Positions 1 through 8,234 of a stretch of DNA of 64,000 nt are shown in pieces. The DNA is from a virus: positions 1-64,000 of the IMG/VR virus record IMGVR_UViG_3300022868_000015, one strand, 5' to 3'. Numbering within the stretch: the stretch's first letter is position 1; each line of letters opens with the position of its first letter. Under the pieces are notes generated by a model that saw nothing but the letters and a program-made list of their open reading frames with translations, had not been told where the DNA came from and ran no database searches. A program made the position numbers and the translations under genes.

Positions 1-1
1 T

Positions 2-121
2 ATAAATGCTGCAATAAATATAAGAAATTTTGGGTTGAGGAACCAACCCAGCGTCACCCAAAGTGAATGGTTACATTGTGCTTGTGGCGTAGAAACACAT
101 CAGTCTTTAGCTGATGTGTAG
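2..121 (+). CDS. tnpB: TnpB (IS200/IS605 OrfB) C-terminal end, cut by window edge
   Basis: Frame 2 reads INAAINIRNFG near the edge, then ACGVETHQSLADV and a TAG stop. N-A-A-x-N-I is the block that follows the last RuvC Asp in TnpB proteins, and a Cys-Gly near the C terminus is common in this family. Only about 39 residues are inside the window, so catalytic integrity cannot be judged. The family is an RNA-guided endonuclease carried by IS200/IS605 elements. The tail differs from that of the complete TnpB at 45006-46202, so the two are not recent copies of each other. Confidence 0.8.
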   Translation: MNAAINIRNFGLRNQPSVTQSEWLHCACGVETHQSLADV

Positions 122-130
122 TTCATAGTC
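30..130 (+). other. possible IS200/IS605 right end and TnpB guide-RNA scaffold
   Basis: Three potential stems lie in a row. TGGGTTG pairs with CAACCCA at 31-50. GCGTCAC at 51-57 pairs, with G-U pairs, to GTGGCGT at 84-90. A perfect 9-bp stem, ACACATCAG with CTGATGTGT at 95-119, has the loop TCTTTAG. Hairpins with a CTTTAG loop overlapping the end of tnpB are typical of IS605-family right ends, where the reRNA is made. The exact element end is not resolved. Confidence 0.5.
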
Positions 131-202
131 TAGAATGGTCAAAAATATTTTAATATTTTGAAAAATTTCCTTATATTAATATTAATTAACTTAAAACTAA
201 AA

Positions 203-523
203 ATGAAAAGTTTAGTAATAAATATAAAAAATGAAAAACATTGGATAAAAATCCAAAATGAATTAAAAAAACATTTTAAATGGGATGTATCATACCGTAT
301 TATGATTAAAAAAGATAATTACGAATATTTAAATGAATATAATATTGGTATATCATTAACCACATTTAGTACAATAAAAGAAAAATATAAAATACATCTT
401 TGGATAAAAGATGAATATCTTCACACTATTGATGGTGATGATACTAATATTAATGAACACTATTGTAAAGATATAGATGAATTGTTAGAAATGTACACCT
501 CACATAAATTAGGATTAATATAA
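203..523 (+). CDS. small tail-bearing protein, KHW-type paralogue 1
   Basis: About 106 residues, function unknown. The start at 203 (MKSLVINIKNEKHW) is preferred over an upstream ATG at 158 because it aligns with the neighbours at 864 and 1160. The N-terminal block has the pattern VIxIxNxKHWxxVxxELxxxFxW, predicted beta-alpha-beta. The C terminus is SHKLGLI, the shared tail of this window. First gene of an operon running to 3148. The family is not recognised. Confidence 0.75.
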   Translation: MKSLVINIKNEKHWIKIQNELKKHFKWDVSYRIMIKKDNYEYLNEYNIGISLTTFSTIKEKYKIHLWIKDEYLHTIDGDDTNINEHYCKDIDELLEMYTSHKLGLI

Positions 524-524
524 T

Positions 525-863
525 ATGAATAAAAAAGCAATATTAGCAATAAAAGTCACAAATAAACAAGAATGGTCTGATGTTGAAGATTATTTCTTAA
601 ATAAAGGTATAACTTGGGCATGTCTATCAAATGATAATAAATATGATCCAGACAAAGATTATCTAGGACAATCTTTTCTAACATATATTTCATATATAAT
701 TGATGATTTATCAGAATATATAATCAGTGCAGAAAAAGATCATTTATATACTATTGATGGAAAACTAATAGAAAGAGTTAAATCTTTTACTTTATTTATT
801 GATAAATGGGACAAACCAATATTTGATGAATATATAGAAGGAAATAAAATGGGACTATTATAA
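525..863 (+). CDS. small tail-bearing protein, GITW-type paralogue
   Basis: 112 residues. It opens with AILAIKVTNKQEWSDVEDYF and then NKGITW. This matches a pattern common in phage and plasmid small proteins, a beta strand, a helix containing E, then a G-x-x-W turn. It ends EGNKMGLL. It starts one base after the upstream stop and abuts the next start, so it is translated within the same operon. No enzymatic motif is visible. Confidence 0.75.
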   Translation: MNKKAILAIKVTNKQEWSDVEDYFLNKGITWACLSNDNKYDPDKDYLGQSFLTYISYIIDDLSEYIISAEKDHLYTIDGKLIERVKSFTLFIDKWDKPIFDEYIEGNKMGLL

Positions 864-1163
864 ATGGATAGTTTAGTAATAAATATAGATAATAAAAAAC
901 ATTGGAAAGAAGTCCAATGTGAACTATTGGAATGTTTTGAATGGGATAGTTCATATGTTAATATTAAGTACATGTCTGATTATAATCTAGCTGTATCATT
1001 AACTCAAAGTGATTCACTAAGCGAACAACACAAAATACACCTTTGGATAAAAGATGGTATTATTGATATGAAAGGAGGAAATTACGATAGAGATATATAC
1101 TACTGCAAAGATGTAGACGAATTATTAGAAATGTACAATTGGCATAAATTAGGATTAATATGA
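864..1163 (+). CDS. small tail-bearing protein, KHW-type paralogue 2
   Basis: 99 residues. MDSLVINIDNKKHWKEVQ aligns with the proteins at 203 and 1160. The middle shares HKIHLWIKDG and YYCKDVDELLEMY with the 203 product, so these two are close duplicates. It ends WHKLGLI. TAA-ATG abutment with the gene before and a short overlap with the gene after. Confidence 0.78.
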   Translation: MDSLVINIDNKKHWKEVQCELLECFEWDSSYVNIKYMSDYNLAVSLTQSDSLSEQHKIHLWIKDGIIDMKGGNYDRDIYYCKDVDELLEMYNWHKLGLI

Positions 1164-1444
1164 TATGTTTAATAATAGAAATAGAAAATAAAAAACACTG
1201 GGAAATTGTTAACAATGAACTAAAGGAACATTTTTCTTGGGCTAATTATTATTATCAAACACAGTATACAGTTGGTTTTAATCTTGTAGTTTCTTTACCT
1301 ATAGTAGATACTACGTTCCGTGAAAAATATAAAATATATCATTATTCACATGAAGCATCAATGCATTTATTAGAAAATTGTTTTTGTAAAGATGTAAACG
1401 AACTATTAATAAAATTAACAGCAAACAAATTAGGATTAATATAA
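1160..1444 (+). CDS. small tail-bearing protein, KHW-type paralogue 3
   Basis: 94 residues, MICLIIEIENKKHWEIV then ELKEHFSW. It also carries the FCKDVNELL block seen in the other two paralogues, and it ends ANKLGLI. It overlaps the preceding stop as ATGATATG. It is the most diverged of the three. Function unknown. Confidence 0.75.
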   Translation: MICLIIEIENKKHWEIVNNELKEHFSWANYYYQTQYTVGFNLVVSLPIVDTTFREKYKIYHYSHEASMHLLENCFCKDVNELLIKLTANKLGLI

Positions 1445-1450
1445 ATAACT

Positions 1451-2341
1451 ATGAACTTAGAAAAAGCATTAAAACTCTATGATAAACTGAAAAAAATTAG
1501 TGATAATTTTATCCTAGCCGGATCAGCTCGCAGAAAGAAACAAGGCGACCTTCATGATTTAGATATAATCTATCATGGAAAAAATATATCTATTATAGAA
1601 GGAGAATCTATTATAGTCAATGGTGATGATATGAAAAGAATTAAGTTAGATGGTGAACAAATTGATATACATACATGTTCTACTGAAAAATTAGGTTCTA
1701 TGTTACTTTATTTCACTGGTTCTAAAACTTATGGTATAAAACTCAGATATAAAGCTAAGAAAATGGGCTATAAACTTAATAGATGGGGTTTATTTGAAGG
1801 TGAAATTTGTTTAGCATCTAAAACAGAGAAAGATATTCTTGATATATTAGGTGAAGAATGGATTACACCAGAAGAAAGAAACTTAGGTGATAACATACTT
1901 CTAGACGAAAACAAAAGCGTTGTTAAAGCATTTAGATATTTAGCTCTTTACTGTACTATGAAAAATGATTATTTCAGATCAAGAGCATATAGTGCAGCGG
2001 CAGACATTTTGGGTGGTTTAGAAAATATTAGAGAATTAGTATCAACAGATGAATTAATGGAAATTGAAGGCATTGGTAAATCTATTAATAAAAAAGTAGA
2101 AGAATTCTTAGATACAGGTTCTATTGTGAAACTTAAAGAATATATGGAAGAAATACCAGAAGAGATTTTATCTTTGACTGAACTTGATGGTGTTGGTCCT
2201 AAAAAAGCATATACTATTTGGAAAGAATTAGGTATAATGTCAAGAGAAAAATTAAAAGAGGCTTGTGAAAAAAGAATGATTTCTCAAATCAAAGGTTTCG
2301 GAGTAAAAACAGAAGATAGTATATTAAATCAATTAAAATGA
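1451..2341 (+). CDS. family X (Pol beta-like) DNA polymerase with permuted domain order
   Basis: 296 residues. The palm comes first: LAGSARRKKQGDLHDLDI (GSxRR at 24-28, Asp36 and Asp38), the third Asp in QIDIH (Asp72), then YFTGSK at 87-92 and the conserved thumb block through KLNRWGLF. The 8-kDa and fingers region follows: FRSRAYSAAADIL, MEIEGIGKSINKK, LTELDGVGPKKA and IKGFGVKTED, that is, helix-hairpin-helix motifs. In cellular PolX the HhH region precedes the palm, so the order here is reversed. No PHP exonuclease domain follows. Expected role is gap-filling repair synthesis. The catalytic residues look intact. Confidence 0.85.
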   Translation: MNLEKALKLYDKLKKISDNFILAGSARRKKQGDLHDLDIIYHGKNISIIEGESIIVNGDDMKRIKLDGEQIDIHTCSTEKLGSMLLYFTGSKTYGIKLRYKAKKMGYKLNRWGLFEGEICLASKTEKDILDILGEEWITPEERNLGDNILLDENKSVVKAFRYLALYCTMKNDYFRSRAYSAAADILGGLENIRELVSTDELMEIEGIGKSINKKVEEFLDTGSIVKLKEYMEEIPEEILSLTELDGVGPKKAYTIWKELGIMSREKLKEACEKRMISQIKGFGVKTEDSILNQLK

Positions 2342-2526
2342 GAACAAATAGAATTAATAGAGAATTATTAAAAAAATTACGCAAATCTAAAAGATCTGGT
2401 AAAGGTTATGATTTAAACGATATAGTAGAAGTTGAATTAAATGTTATTGAAAATTATTATAAAAAAATTGAAATACTGAAAGAATTGCAGGAATTATATC
2501 CGAATTTAGAAAACGATGAAGAGTAA
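2338..2526 (+). CDS. small basic/acidic protein coupled to PolX
   Basis: 62 residues. The basic N terminus (RTNRINRELLKKLRKSKRS) is followed by a predicted helix with an acidic end (PNLENDEE). The start overlaps the polymerase stop as ATGA and the end overlaps the next gene, so translational coupling is likely. Unrecognised. Confidence 0.6.
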   Translation: MRTNRINRELLKKLRKSKRSGKGYDLNDIVEVELNVIENYYKKIEILKELQELYPNLENDEE

Positions 2527-3148
2527 AGAGTTTATATTAAATACAATTGAAGCTATTAAGTCTAATAACTATGATGATCTATCTTCTGATTTAGGATATC
2601 TTTGGTCTGTTGAAAAAAATCTATATCAAGAATATGAAGATTATGATAATGTATTTATTACAGATGGAATAATGGATGTTTGGTTAAGATTAAATGATAT
2701 TAAAACAGAAAATTATACATTTAATACATTAACTAAAAATAAACAAACCGCAAGTTTATTTGAAAAGATGAATTTAAGAAATAAACATAAAGTATATTAT
2801 TGGAAATATATGAATATGAATTCAGAAGATTGGAAATTTACTAATAAAGGAATTGAATTTAGAGGTTATACACGTGGTAGTAAACATGATTTTGAACAGG
2901 GAAAATCTATTGAAGCACATAGTAACATTGGTTTAAATTATTTTAAAAATGTCTATCCAAAGAAAATCTATTTAAAGAAGACAACAGGTAAATTTCTATG
3001 GAAGAAAACAACATTAGAACCAATAATGATTGTACAAAAAGTACTATTCGGTTATTTAGTCTTAGAAATAAACAAAACAAAAAGTTTCAAAAAGAAACTA
3101 CAAGAATATAAAGAGTCTATTAAAGAATTAGACTTATCCACTCAATAA
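2516..3148 (+). CDS. unknown 210-residue protein, last gene of PolX operon
   Basis: No recognised domain. Soluble, with a basic C-terminal half (KSFKKKLQEYKES) and several Trp and Tyr residues around FTNKGIEFRGYTRG. It overlaps the 62-residue gene by 11 bases and is followed at once by a terminator, so it closes the operon. It lacks the shared C-terminal tail. Confidence 0.65.
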   Translation: MKSKEFILNTIEAIKSNNYDDLSSDLGYLWSVEKNLYQEYEDYDNVFITDGIMDVWLRLNDIKTENYTFNTLTKNKQTASLFEKMNLRNKHKVYYWKYMNMNSEDWKFTNKGIEFRGYTRGSKHDFEQGKSIEAHSNIGLNYFKNVYPKKIYLKKTTGKFLWKKTTLEPIMIVQKVLFGYLVLEINKTKSFKKKLQEYKESIKELDLSTQ

Positions 3149-3170
3149 AGGCTTATTCAAGCCTTTTTTC
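3147..3170 (+). terminator. Rho-independent terminator
   Basis: AAAGGCTT, loop ATTC, AAGCCTTT, then a T tract. It begins inside the stop of the 2516 gene and ends the first operon. Confidence 0.85.
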
Positions 3171-3185
3171 ATTTCAAATATTTTA

Positions 3186-3199
3186 TTTTAATATATAGG
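3186..3199 (+). promoter_or_regulatory. AATATATA promoter-like element
   Basis: TTTTAATATATAGG lies five bases before the ATG at 3203 and directly after the terminator, where a new transcript must start. The same element recurs upstream of other operons here. Confidence 0.55.
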
Positions 3200-3202
3200 T
3201 TC

Positions 3203-3577
3203 ATGAAATATCTAAATAGATATAATGAGTCTAAACCGAATGAAGAAAATCTTTTTAAGTATTTTAAAAATGTTTTGTCTAAATATGAGAATTTTAAAGA
3301 GATTGTGTTTGAAAAATTTCTTGTAACAAATATCAATAATAAATATGATTCTTTTCAATATGCTGCAGAATTTAACACTCTTTATAAACCTGGTTTAGAA
3401 ATAGAAATTGAAGATTTATATAAAGTCTCAATATTAGGACTTGAAATTAAAAAAGAATTAAACTTAAAAGAAGTAAGGTTTGAACAACACACACACTCAA
3501 GTTATTTTATATTAATTACAAAAGATATATCAGAATATAAAGAAATGATTGAAGGAAATAAAATGGGTTTAATATAA
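3203..3577 (+). CDS. tail-bearing protein with MKYLNRYNE leader
   Basis: 124 residues. MKYLNRYNES is a capsid-targeting-like leader ending in Y-N-E. The middle is a mixed alpha/beta region with no known motif, and it ends EGNKMGLI. The stop abuts the ATG of the LRR gene. First gene after the promoter element. Function unknown. Confidence 0.7.
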   Translation: MKYLNRYNESKPNEENLFKYFKNVLSKYENFKEIVFEKFLVTNINNKYDSFQYAAEFNTLYKPGLEIEIEDLYKVSILGLEIKKELNLKEVRFEQHTHSSYFILITKDISEYKEMIEGNKMGLI

Positions 3578-4024
3578 ATGAAATATTTAAAAACATATAA
3601 TCGAATGATAAATGAGATTTCAGTTAACGAAAATCAATTAATTAAACAACATTTAAGTAGTGATGGTAAATCATTAAATATAGGTAATTTAAATTTAACT
3701 GAATTACCTGAATTACCTGAAGGTTTAGAAAGATTATATTGTACTAATAACCAATTAACTAAATTACCTAAATTACCAAAAGGATTAGAAAGATTATATT
3801 GTGATAATAACCAATTAACTGAATTACCTGAATTACCTAAAGGATTAAAATATTTATATTGTGGTAATAACAAATTAACTAAATTACCTGAAATACCTAA
3901 AGGATTAAGAGAATTATATTGTCATGATAACCAATTACCTTATGATAATTTAGAAAAATATTGGGAATGGTTTTGGAAAGAAAATCCAGACCTTCACAAT
4001 GCAAAAAAAATGGGATTATATTAA
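3578..4024 (+). CDS. LPX-type leucine-rich repeat protein, 4 repeats
   Basis: 148 residues. Leader MKYLKTYNRMINEISVNE, a capping segment (LIKQHLSSDGKSL), then four 20-residue repeats of the form LTxLPxLPxGLxxLYCxNNQ. The C-terminal cap is NLEKYWEWFWKENPDL and the tail is AKKMGLY. The LPxLP spacing is like that of YopM and IpaH effector LRRs, which bind proteins. No ubiquitin-ligase domain is attached. Cys recurs at a fixed place in each repeat. Confidence 0.88.
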   Translation: MKYLKTYNRMINEISVNENQLIKQHLSSDGKSLNIGNLNLTELPELPEGLERLYCTNNQLTKLPKLPKGLERLYCDNNQLTELPELPKGLKYLYCGNNKLTKLPEIPKGLRELYCHDNQLPYDNLEKYWEWFWKENPDLHNAKKMGLY

Positions 4025-4629
4025 TGAAGTATTTAAAGACATATGAATCTAAATTATGGGATAAAATTAGTAAAATGAAAAATAAAATCATAAGAAAGAT
4101 AATTACTAAGATGAAAAACCTTAGGATAGATACGTATGTTCCTGAAAATATAAAAATTAATGGTAATTATATTTATTATATATATCAACATAATTACAAT
4201 ATTGAAATAATGTCATATGATAAAAATGGTAATGAAATATATCTATCATCAAATAGTGATGATATTGGTATAGAAAGTTTATATGAAATATGGCAAGAAA
4301 TGAAATATATAACATTAAAAAGTATTATTGAATATTCAATTGAAAGGGATGAATCTTGGATTAATGAAATAGTTGATAAAAATAAAGATAGAATAAATTT
4401 TGGTAATTTTTATGATGGTGATGATATTATAGACACACATTTAAATCATAAGTATGTCTTAGATGATATATTAAACACATATGAATCTCAAAAATATTTA
4501 TTTACTGAAAGAGAAGATATGATTGTTTGGTTTTTAGATGAATGTGAATCAAATCACATAAAAATGCACGTTGATATAAAAGAAGAATTTAAAAATATAA
4601 TAGAAGCAAGAAAAATGGGATTAGTATAA
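4024..4629 (+). CDS. tail-bearing protein with MKYLKTYE leader
   Basis: 201 residues, starting at the MKYLKTYESKLW ATG that overlaps the LRR stop. A longer frame reaches back to 3961 but only over the LRR gene. A basic helix (KMKNKIIRKIITKMK) precedes a mixed acidic region rich in Asp. It ends ARKMGLV. No known domain. Confidence 0.7.
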   Translation: MKYLKTYESKLWDKISKMKNKIIRKIITKMKNLRIDTYVPENIKINGNYIYYIYQHNYNIEIMSYDKNGNEIYLSSNSDDIGIESLYEIWQEMKYITLKSIIEYSIERDESWINEIVDKNKDRINFGNFYDGDDIIDTHLNHKYVLDDILNTYESQKYLFTEREDMIVWFLDECESNHIKMHVDIKEEFKNIIEARKMGLV

Positions 4630-4630
4630 A

Positions 4631-5479
4631 ATGAAATATTTAAAAACATATTCAGAAAATAAATTAATTAAAGACCATTTAAGTGATGACGGTAAAAAAT
4701 TAAATTTTGATTATTTAGATTTAACTGAAATATGCTGATATTTCTGATTACTACGACAATATAATTCTTCTAAATCTTTAGGCAATTCAGGTAATTCAGT
4801 TAATTGGTTATCATAACAATACAACGTTTCTAACCCTTTAGGTAATTTAGGTAATTCGGTTAATTTGTTATTATCACATTTTAATGTTTTTAATCCTTCA
4901 GGTAATTCAGGTAATTCGGTTAATTTGTTATTATCACATTTTAATGTTTTTAATCCTTCAGGTAATTCAGGTAATTCGGTTAATTTGTTATCATAAACAA
5001 ATTAACTAAATTACCCGAAATACCTAAAGGGTTAGAATATTTATATTGTCGTGGCAACGGTAAATCATTAAGTTTAGGCCAGTTAAATCTAACTAAATTA
5101 CCTGAATTACCTGAAGGATTAGAAAGATTATATTGTTAATGAAAACCAATTAATTAAAGACCATTTAAGTGACAGTATTTTAAAAAAATGTTTAACCCAA
5201 CAAATATAGAAAATGAACTTAAATAACAACGAAGATTTTATCTTATTATGGCATAATAATGGAACTGAAATCTCATTTATCATTCGATTATATGTCTTTA
5301 AATATTTCATTAATATAGTCCCATTTTATTTGCATTATGAAGGTCTGGGTTTTCTTTCCAAAACCATTTCCAATAACCTTCTAAATTATTATAAGGTAAT
5401 TGGTTACCACCAACTGCCTGAATTACCTGAAGGATTAGAAAGATTATATTGTAATAATTACTATTATAATGATATATGA
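4631..5479. pseudogene. scrambled LRR gene remnants with two inverted blocks
   Basis: A plus-strand LRR gene starts at 4631 (MKYLKTYSENKLIKDHL) but stops at 4738 after 35 codons. From about 4739 to 4995 the LRR repeats run on the minus strand. Plus-strand repeats resume to about 5140, then comes a leaderless start fragment. From about 5258 to 5420 an inverted junction encodes, on the minus strand, an LRR C-terminal cap ending NKMGLY and the start MKYLKTYNRMINEIS. A last plus-strand repeat fragment ends at 5479. No intact LRR protein can be made. Confidence 0.8.
4861..4980 (-). repeat. exact 60-bp tandem duplication of one LRR unit
   Basis: Bases 4861-4920 and 4921-4980 are identical. Each is one 20-codon LRR unit in minus orientation inside the inverted block. 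Confidence 0.95.
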
Positions 5480-5955
5480 GTCTTAATAGTAAATATCCTG
5501 AACAATTTAGATATTTTGAAAAAATGATTAATGAAAGCAAACAAATACTCGAATTAATAAAGAAAAGATTATATGAATTAGATCCTGATATGGTATTGGC
5601 AAATCAACTAGGATTATTTGAAGGGTTAATTACAACATTTTCTAAAGATGATAGAATAGTTTTTGAAGATATTAAAAGAAAAGATGTTATAAGAGCTGGT
5701 GAATTACTACTTAAAGAACTAAATATACAAACAAGGTGGGATGACGGATTTTTAGGGTTCTGTCACAATATTGTAGAATGTGGACCAGATGAATTCTATT
5801 ATATAATGAAAAGTGAATGGGATTCAGCTAGTCTTTATGTTAAAGAAATGCCTTACAAATCACAAGTAAAAGCAACACATTATAACTTCTATGACTGGCT
5901 TAAAGAAAATGATTTAGAATACTATTTCGACGCAGATCAAATGGGTTTAATTTAA
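5476..5955 (+). CDS. tail-bearing protein, unknown
   Basis: 159 residues, MSLNSKYPEQFRYFEKM then a helix and a mixed domain with WDDGFLGFCHN and EFYYIMKSEWD. It ends ADQMGLI. An internal ANQLGLFEG resembles the shared tail, which might mark an older fusion point, but this is speculative. The start overlaps the end of the LRR debris. Confidence 0.65.
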   Translation: MSLNSKYPEQFRYFEKMINESKQILELIKKRLYELDPDMVLANQLGLFEGLITTFSKDDRIVFEDIKRKDVIRAGELLLKELNIQTRWDDGFLGFCHNIVECGPDEFYYIMKSEWDSASLYVKEMPYKSQVKATHYNFYDWLKENDLEYYFDADQMGLI

Positions 5956-6143
5956 GGAAGTTTAATCGAATCAAAATCTATAATTTTCCAAGAATAAGGA
6001 TTTTCACCAATTTTATGATGTTCTTTATACATTATAGTCCTATAAACAACACAACCCTTTCTTGTACATTGTTGTTTATAATTACCATTGTCCCATATAT
6101 GTCCAAACCACTTACACTTTTTTCTTATAAACCATTTCTTCAT
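5952..6143 (-). CDS. small zinc-ribbon-like protein (DUF1660-like)
   Basis: 63 residues. CKWFGHIWDNGNYKQQC followed by RKGC gives a C-x4-H, C-x3-C arrangement. The CxxFGHxW start is like DUF1660 prophage proteins, which are short and of unknown role. It converges with the plus-strand gene ending at 5955. Confidence 0.6.
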   Translation of the reverse strand: MKKWFIRKKCKWFGHIWDNGNYKQQCTRKGCVVYRTIMYKEHHKIGENPYSWKIIDFDSIKLP

Positions 6144-6176
6144 TAAATTTATATTTATTTTTTGATAAATAGTTTA

Positions 6177-7418
6177 TTAAAAACTAACCCATCTCGAAAG
6201 CGTTAATCTCTCTTTAAATGCCCATTTATTAATTATATTTAACTCATATTTAGAAGGTAATCTATTATTCTTGCCACGAATCTGAGTCACTACTCTATCA
6301 CTATTAACCTCAATAGTTAAGAGTTTACTGTCTAATTTTGTTTTGCTATTTACATTCAAAGACCAAATAGAAGTTCTACCACCAGAACATGAATTAATAT
6401 AAGAACTTACACAATGTTTCATATATCTACCCTCATCTAAAATATCACCACTCGTAGTTAATTGATTAATCAAATAAGTCATTTTATTTTCATCTTTACC
6501 AACTAACCAAACATAATTATTAATTGGTAATGGTTGCCATAATTTAGGAACACCTTTTCTAGATACTCTATTAGTTTGGTTATGCCATTTATCAACCAAT
6601 TGTAATAAAGCATCTGGGTTTCTATCTTTCATGTTGAAATTAGGTTTATCAGGTGCTAAAGTAACAAATACATTATTTTGAAAAACTCTTCTTGTTTCAT
6701 ATTTAATATGATTTATATAATCAACAATAGGGTTATATTTTTCAGGATCTAACATAGGATTATTAATAAAAAATCTTAGAACACTATTCCAAAACTCATT
6801 ATTGCCAAAATCAGAAGCAATTTTAGTAGACATAACACCTTTAACAGATCTCATGTCACCACCCATATCAACAATTTGTCCATATCTTATAGCTTCCATA
6901 GGAAGAAAATCATCTGGTGATTGCATAAAAGCATGAGCCATCTTCTTAGTTAATGGAATCGGTGTTTTAGATTTTCTAATATTTTTACCAACTCCAATAT
7001 CAATAAACCATCTAATAGGATTACCTTCAAATTTAATACCACCATTCCAAAACCATGCATTATACATGAATTTAGGCATATCATACTTAACAAATAAATG
7101 GTCAGCAAGTTCTCTAAATTGTCTATCTCTTGATCTTGATTTCTTTTTCCAAGAACTAATATCACGAATCCAATCTTTTTTGTATTCACAAAATTTATGA
7201 AGTGATATAACATAATTATAATCACAAAGCAATTCAGCTTTTTGATTAGCAACACAATTTAATAAATTTCTAAAATCTTTATTTTTACCATCTTTTATTT
7301 CACTGTAAATATACTGGTAAGGACAATTATTACCTGTGTAATATTGTGTCTTAGCCAATTCATCAATTAATTTAGACGATGGTCTCTTTAAAAGTTTATG
7401 TAATTTATTATTTCCCAT
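6177..7418 (-). CDS. PcfJ-like protein
   Basis: 413 residues. The C-terminal third carries the PcfJ-domain signature: ILDEGRYMKHCVSSY, then SGGRTSIWSL, LLTIEV and VVTQIRGKNNR. PcfJ proteins are widespread on plasmids and phages, and their biochemical role is not established. The N-terminal 280 residues are basic and Trp-rich without a recognised domain. Its ATG overlaps the stop of the 7418-7720 gene (TAATG), so the two are co-translated. Confidence 0.82.
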   Translation of the reverse strand: MGNNKLHKLLKRPSSKLIDELAKTQYYTGNNCPYQYIYSEIKDGKNKDFRNLLNCVANQKAELLCDYNYVISLHKFCEYKKDWIRDISSWKKKSRSRDRQFRELADHLFVKYDMPKFMYNAWFWNGGIKFEGNPIRWFIDIGVGKNIRKSKTPIPLTKKMAHAFMQSPDDFLPMEAIRYGQIVDMGGDMRSVKGVMSTKIASDFGNNEFWNSVLRFFINNPMLDPEKYNPIVDYINHIKYETRRVFQNNVFVTLAPDKPNFNMKDRNPDALLQLVDKWHNQTNRVSRKGVPKLWQPLPINNYVWLVGKDENKMTYLINQLTTSGDILDEGRYMKHCVSSYINSCSGGRTSIWSLNVNSKTKLDSKLLTIEVNSDRVVTQIRGKNNRLPSKYELNIINKWAFKERLTLSRWVSF

Positions 7419-7720
7419 TATAATAATCCTAATTTATAAGCTGTGTTATACTTTTCAATGTTATCATATATTTCAAATAGTTCATCTGCATTACTACACA
7501 TAATTGGATTATATTCACGATCATAATTTATTGTAACATGAGCAATATTGTTTTTTTCAATACCTCCAGTAATATTAACAAGAGCTATAAATAAATTATA
7601 ATTTTCATCATATTCAAAATCATTATAAAGACCACTTAGATCAAATCTTTCTTTAAGTTTAAAAAAATTTTCTTCCCAACATTTCTTATCCGTTGTATCT
7701 ATTACTATTAATTCAATCAT
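7418..7720 (-). CDS. small tail-bearing protein, KKCW-type
   Basis: About 100 residues from MIELIVIDTTDKKCWEENFF. This start is preferred over 7747 because it aligns with the KHW family at 203-1444. It ends TAYKLGLL. It sits upstream of and overlaps the PcfJ-like gene. Confidence 0.7.
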   Translation of the reverse strand: MIELIVIDTTDKKCWEENFFKLKERFDLSGLYNDFEYDENYNLFIALVNITGGIEKNNIAHVTINYDREYNPIMCSNADELFEIYDNIEKYNTAYKLGLL

Positions 7721-7757
7721 AACATAAAAATACAATTTTTTTCTCACAAATAAAAAT

Positions 7758-7768
7758 AAATATATAAT
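7758..7768 (+). promoter_or_regulatory. AATATATA promoter-like element
   Basis: AAATATATAAT in the divergent gap, with its ATATATA ending six bases before the ATG at 7773. Confidence 0.5.
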
Positions 7769-7772
7769 TTTA

Positions 7773-8234
7773 ATGATGTATTTAAAAACATATGAAAATT
7801 TTACTCCTACAGATATCCTTATTAGAAAGATAGATGGTAAAGATATAAAAATAAGTTTGCAATTTATAAAAAATGATAAAGAACTTGCTATTAGAATACA
7901 AGATCTATTAGATCAACACGGTAAATTAGATTTAGATGGTGATCTTGAATTATTAATACCAATAACGGGTTCTGAAATTGTTGATAAAGAAACTAATATT
8001 ACTGCACATAGTGATTTAATTGTTAAACCTAATGATAATTGTTTTTTGGAGTTAATTAGATATGAAGATACATATTTTGGTTATACAACAGATTTCTTTT
8101 TTGTTAACGAAAGGGAAAGTTCATGGTGTAGATATAAAGAACTATTAGATCAATATGTAGAAATATGTAGAGAAATAATAATGAATAAAAATGTAAAAAT
8201 TAGAATAGAAGCAAATAAAATGGGATTATATTAA
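7773..8234 (+). CDS. tail-bearing protein with MMYLKTYENF leader
   Basis: 153 residues. Leader MMYLKTYENFTPTD, then a mixed domain with a helix IRIQDLLDQHG and repeated beta strands. It ends EANKMGLY. Overlaps the LRR start by ATG sharing. No known fold is visible. Confidence 0.7.
   Translation: MMYLKTYENFTPTDILIRKIDGKDIKISLQFIKNDKELAIRIQDLLDQHGKLDLDGDLELLIPITGSEIVDKETNITAHSDLIVKPNDNCFLELIRYEDTYFGYTTDFFFVNERESSWCRYKELLDQYVEICREIIMNKNVKIRIEANKMGLY

Noticed and set aside
3634-3873. Minus-strand ORFs opposite LRR genes (also 8586-8831, 16584-16826, 16817-17029)
   Set aside because: They are antisense shadows of the repetitive LRR coding sequence, without starts in good context or independent support.
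3640-3960. CRISPR-like regular repeats in the LRR genes
   Set aside because: The 60-bp period is coding (20 residues per LRR unit), copies are contiguous with no unique spacers, and no cas genes are present.
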